NCBI GenBank assembly: GCA_964352535.1
Contig: CAYGSW010000151.1
Coordinates: 1-14,532 of the forward strand
Source: Granulosicoccus sp964352535
GTDB taxonomy: Bacteria; Pseudomonadota; Gammaproteobacteria; Granulosicoccales; Granulosicoccaceae
DNA: 14,532 nucleotides
Direction: 5' to 3'
A program made the translations under genes and the position numbers. The notes under the pieces were generated by a model. The model ran no database searches, had not been told where the DNA came from, and worked only from the letters and a program-made list of their open reading frames with translations. This document shows, piece after piece, positions 13,119-14,532 of this stretch (position 1 is its first letter; each line of letters starts with the position of its first letter).

Positions 13119-14024
13119 ATGCGACATCTCAATTACAACCACCTGCTGTATTTCTACACTGTAGCTCGGGAAGGCAGCGTGGCGCGAGCTGCAAAGGTCC
13201 TTCACTTGACCCCACAAACTGTCAGTGGCCAGATAAAACTGCTGGAAGACGTGATAGGAGAACCTTTGTTCCTGCGCGTTGGACGTGGGCTGACACTATC
13301 TGACACCGGCCGGGTGGTACAGACCTACGCGGACGAAATATTCTCGGTTGGTACAGCCCTCGCTCAGCGTTTGCAAAGCACGTCTGAGCAGAGTAGTCGT
13401 GAGCTGCGAGTTGGCATTGTGGACTCATTCCCAAAGCTTGTGGCCTGCAAACTTCTGGGGGTATCGCTGGGGTCCGAAATACCGGCCAAGTTATCGTGTT
13501 CAGAGGGCAAACTGGAATCCCTGCTGGCGGACCTGTCGGTGCACAAGCTGGATCTTGTGTTGTCGGACAGGCTGGTGCCTACCGAGCTGAACGTGCGCGC
13601 CTACAACCATTCATTGGGCACCAGCAAGCTGGGATTTTTCGCCCCTCAGAGCTGGACGGAAGACTTGTCTGTCGATTTTCCGCAGTGTCTGTCGCGCGTG
13701 CCTGTCCTGATGCCTGATTCCTCATCAGCCCTGCGCCGCAGCCTTGATCATTGGTTCGACGAGCAAGAGATAATACCCAAGATCGTGGCCGAGTTTGACG
13801 ACAGTGCTCTAATGAAGACGTTTGGAGAAGCAGGGCTTGGTGCGTTTCCAGCTCCCGATGTGATCGCGGATGACGTTGTGCGCTGTTTCCATGCGCGTCA
13901 GATTGGCACTATTGGCGGTGTTACAGAGACGTTTACGGCCATATCCCCACAACGTAGGTTGCGGCATCCATCGGTATTGAGCATTGCCGCGAATGCTCAT
14001 CAGGTCCTGGCGCAAGCTGTATAA
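13119..14024 (+). CDS. LysR-type regulator, NhaR-like
   Basis: 301 residues from ATG 13119; the open frame extends to 13062, but the family motif begins at MRHLNYNHLLYFYTVAREGS. The winged helix-turn-helix occupies residues 4-62: NYNHLLYFYTVAREGSVARA, AKVLHLTPQTVSGQIKLLE, then GEPLFLRVGRGLTLSDTGRVV. 'NYNHL-YF---A-EGSV--AA--L-LTPQT-SGQI--LE' together with 'KLF-R-GRGL-LS--G--V' is characteristic of NhaR, which in Escherichia coli activates the nhaA Na+/H+ antiporter gene in response to sodium. The effector-binding domain follows (about 92-300). No antiporter gene is in view, so the target is not clear. It could autoregulate from the upstream gap. The Shine-Dalgarno is weak. Confidence 0.85.
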   Translation: MRHLNYNHLLYFYTVAREGSVARAAKVLHLTPQTVSGQIKLLEDVIGEPLFLRVGRGLTLSDTGRVVQTYADEIFSVGTALAQRLQSTSEQSSRELRVGIVDSFPKLVACKLLGVSLGSEIPAKLSCSEGKLESLLADLSVHKLDLVLSDRLVPTELNVRAYNHSLGTSKLGFFAPQSWTEDLSVDFPQCLSRVPVLMPDSSSALRRSLDHWFDEQEIIPKIVAEFDDSALMKTFGEAGLGAFPAPDVIADDVVRCFHARQIGTIGGVTETFTAISPQRRLRHPSVLSIAANAHQVLAQAV

Positions 14025-14130
14025 CCATTACGCGACGCCAGTATACGAAAAAGTAAGATTGGCGCAAGACGGTCGATAGCTGGATATCCGATACTTGTGG
14101 TCATACTGACATTTTGCGGACACAGCGCCC

Positions 14131-14532
14131 ATGCACATACTGCTCGTCGAGGACGACACTCATACAGCTGATTATGCGGCTCGTGGATTCAAGGAGGCCG
14201 GGCACGTGGTTGATGTGCTGGCTGACGGCAAACACGCCATGATCCAATGCCTGCAAACTGACTACGATGTTCTGGTGGTTGATCGTATGTTGCCAGGGAT
14301 GGACGGATTGTCGATGGTCAAGAGTCTGCGAGCCTCTGGCAATAAATCGCCGGTGATATTCCTGACGGCAGTCTCGGGTGTGGATGATCGGGTTGCAGGT
14401 CTCGAGGCAGGGGCCGACGACTACCTGACCAAGCCGTTTGCGTTTTCAGAGCTTCTGGCGCGGGTCAATGCTTTGGGCAGGCGACCTGTAACCTCGGTTG
14501 AAAACACGCATCTTCAGGTCTCTGATCTGTAT
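14131..14532 (+). CDS. OmpR/PhoB-type response regulator (N-terminal part; runs off the window)
   Basis: 134 codons are visible from ATG 14131, with no stop before the end of the window. They hold a complete receiver domain: acidic pocket Glu7, Asp8 and Asp9 (MHILLVEDD), phosphoacceptor Asp51 in VLVVDRMLPGMDG, Thr79 in FLTA and Lys101 in YLTKPF. A linker (LGRRPVTSVENTHLQVSDLY) follows that normally leads into the winged-helix DNA-binding domain. The sequence resembles the QseB/CopR/CusR group of OmpR-family regulators. A sensor kinase gene would be expected just downstream, outside the window. 106 nt separate it from the LysR-type gene; no strong Shine-Dalgarno is seen. Confidence 0.9.
   Translation, partial: MHILLVEDDTHTADYAARGFKEAGHVVDVLADGKHAMIQCLQTDYDVLVVDRMLPGMDGLSMVKSLRASGNKSPVIFLTAVSGVDDRVAGLEAGADDYLTKPFAFSELLARVNALGRRPVTSVENTHLQVSDLY

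Noticed and set aside
1..14532. CRISPR array, tRNA, rRNA, insertion sequence, integrase or attachment sites
   Set aside because: No regularly spaced repeats, RNA-gene signatures, transposase or integrase motifs, or paired element ends were seen on either strand.

Overview
The window looks like a chromosomal segment of a gammaproteobacterium, probably marine or environmental. The main evidence is the gene order DUF2244 - coxB - ctaD - small membrane protein - ctaG (Cox11) - coxC - [DUF2909 on the other strand] - SURF1 - Sco-like thioredoxin-fold protein - ctaB/cyoE, which I recognise from gammaproteobacterial caa3/aa3 cytochrome oxidase loci. The species cannot be named from this sequence.

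Layout. Positions 1-1003 are accessory and partly decayed. They hold a possible 3' end of a gene, the 5' stub of a secreted solute-binding protein gene of TRAP/TAXI type with an in-frame stop, and on the minus strand a stand-alone TIR-domain protein whose stop codon lies in a 17-bp tandem duplication. Positions 1174-4559 hold housekeeping-type genes: an exported alpha/beta hydrolase, plsY (minus strand), a BioC-type methyltransferase divergent from plsY, and the DUF2244 gene. A perfect inverted repeat precedes the DUF2244 gene.

Positions 4786-12563 are a terminal-oxidase locus. CoxB (CuA plus a fused cytochrome c domain), CtaD (heme a, heme a3, CuB) and CoxC are the catalytic core. CtaG (CuB insertion), the 67-aa membrane protein, SURF1, the Sco-like protein and CtaB (heme O synthase) serve assembly and heme a supply. 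Several genes are translationally coupled by 1-4 base overlaps. Heme A synthase (CtaA/Cox15) and a true Sco protein are not in the window and must be encoded elsewhere. The coxC/DUF2909 gap contains three hairpins.

Positions 12564-13118 hold a decayed gene for a plastocyanin-like ('methylamine utilization'-type) exported protein on the minus strand. It has an in-frame amber codon, no start codon and no copper-binding C-terminal half, and a 43-bp inverted repeat lies over its 5' end. The window closes with a NhaR-type LysR regulator and the first 134 codons of an OmpR/PhoB-type response regulator that runs off the end.

I found no CRISPR array, tRNA, rRNA, transposase or integrase. The cox locus is a recognisable, known system. 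The least ordinary material is the TIR gene at a gene-breakpoint, the two pseudogenes, the inverted repeats, and the CxxxC protein that lacks the Sco histidine.
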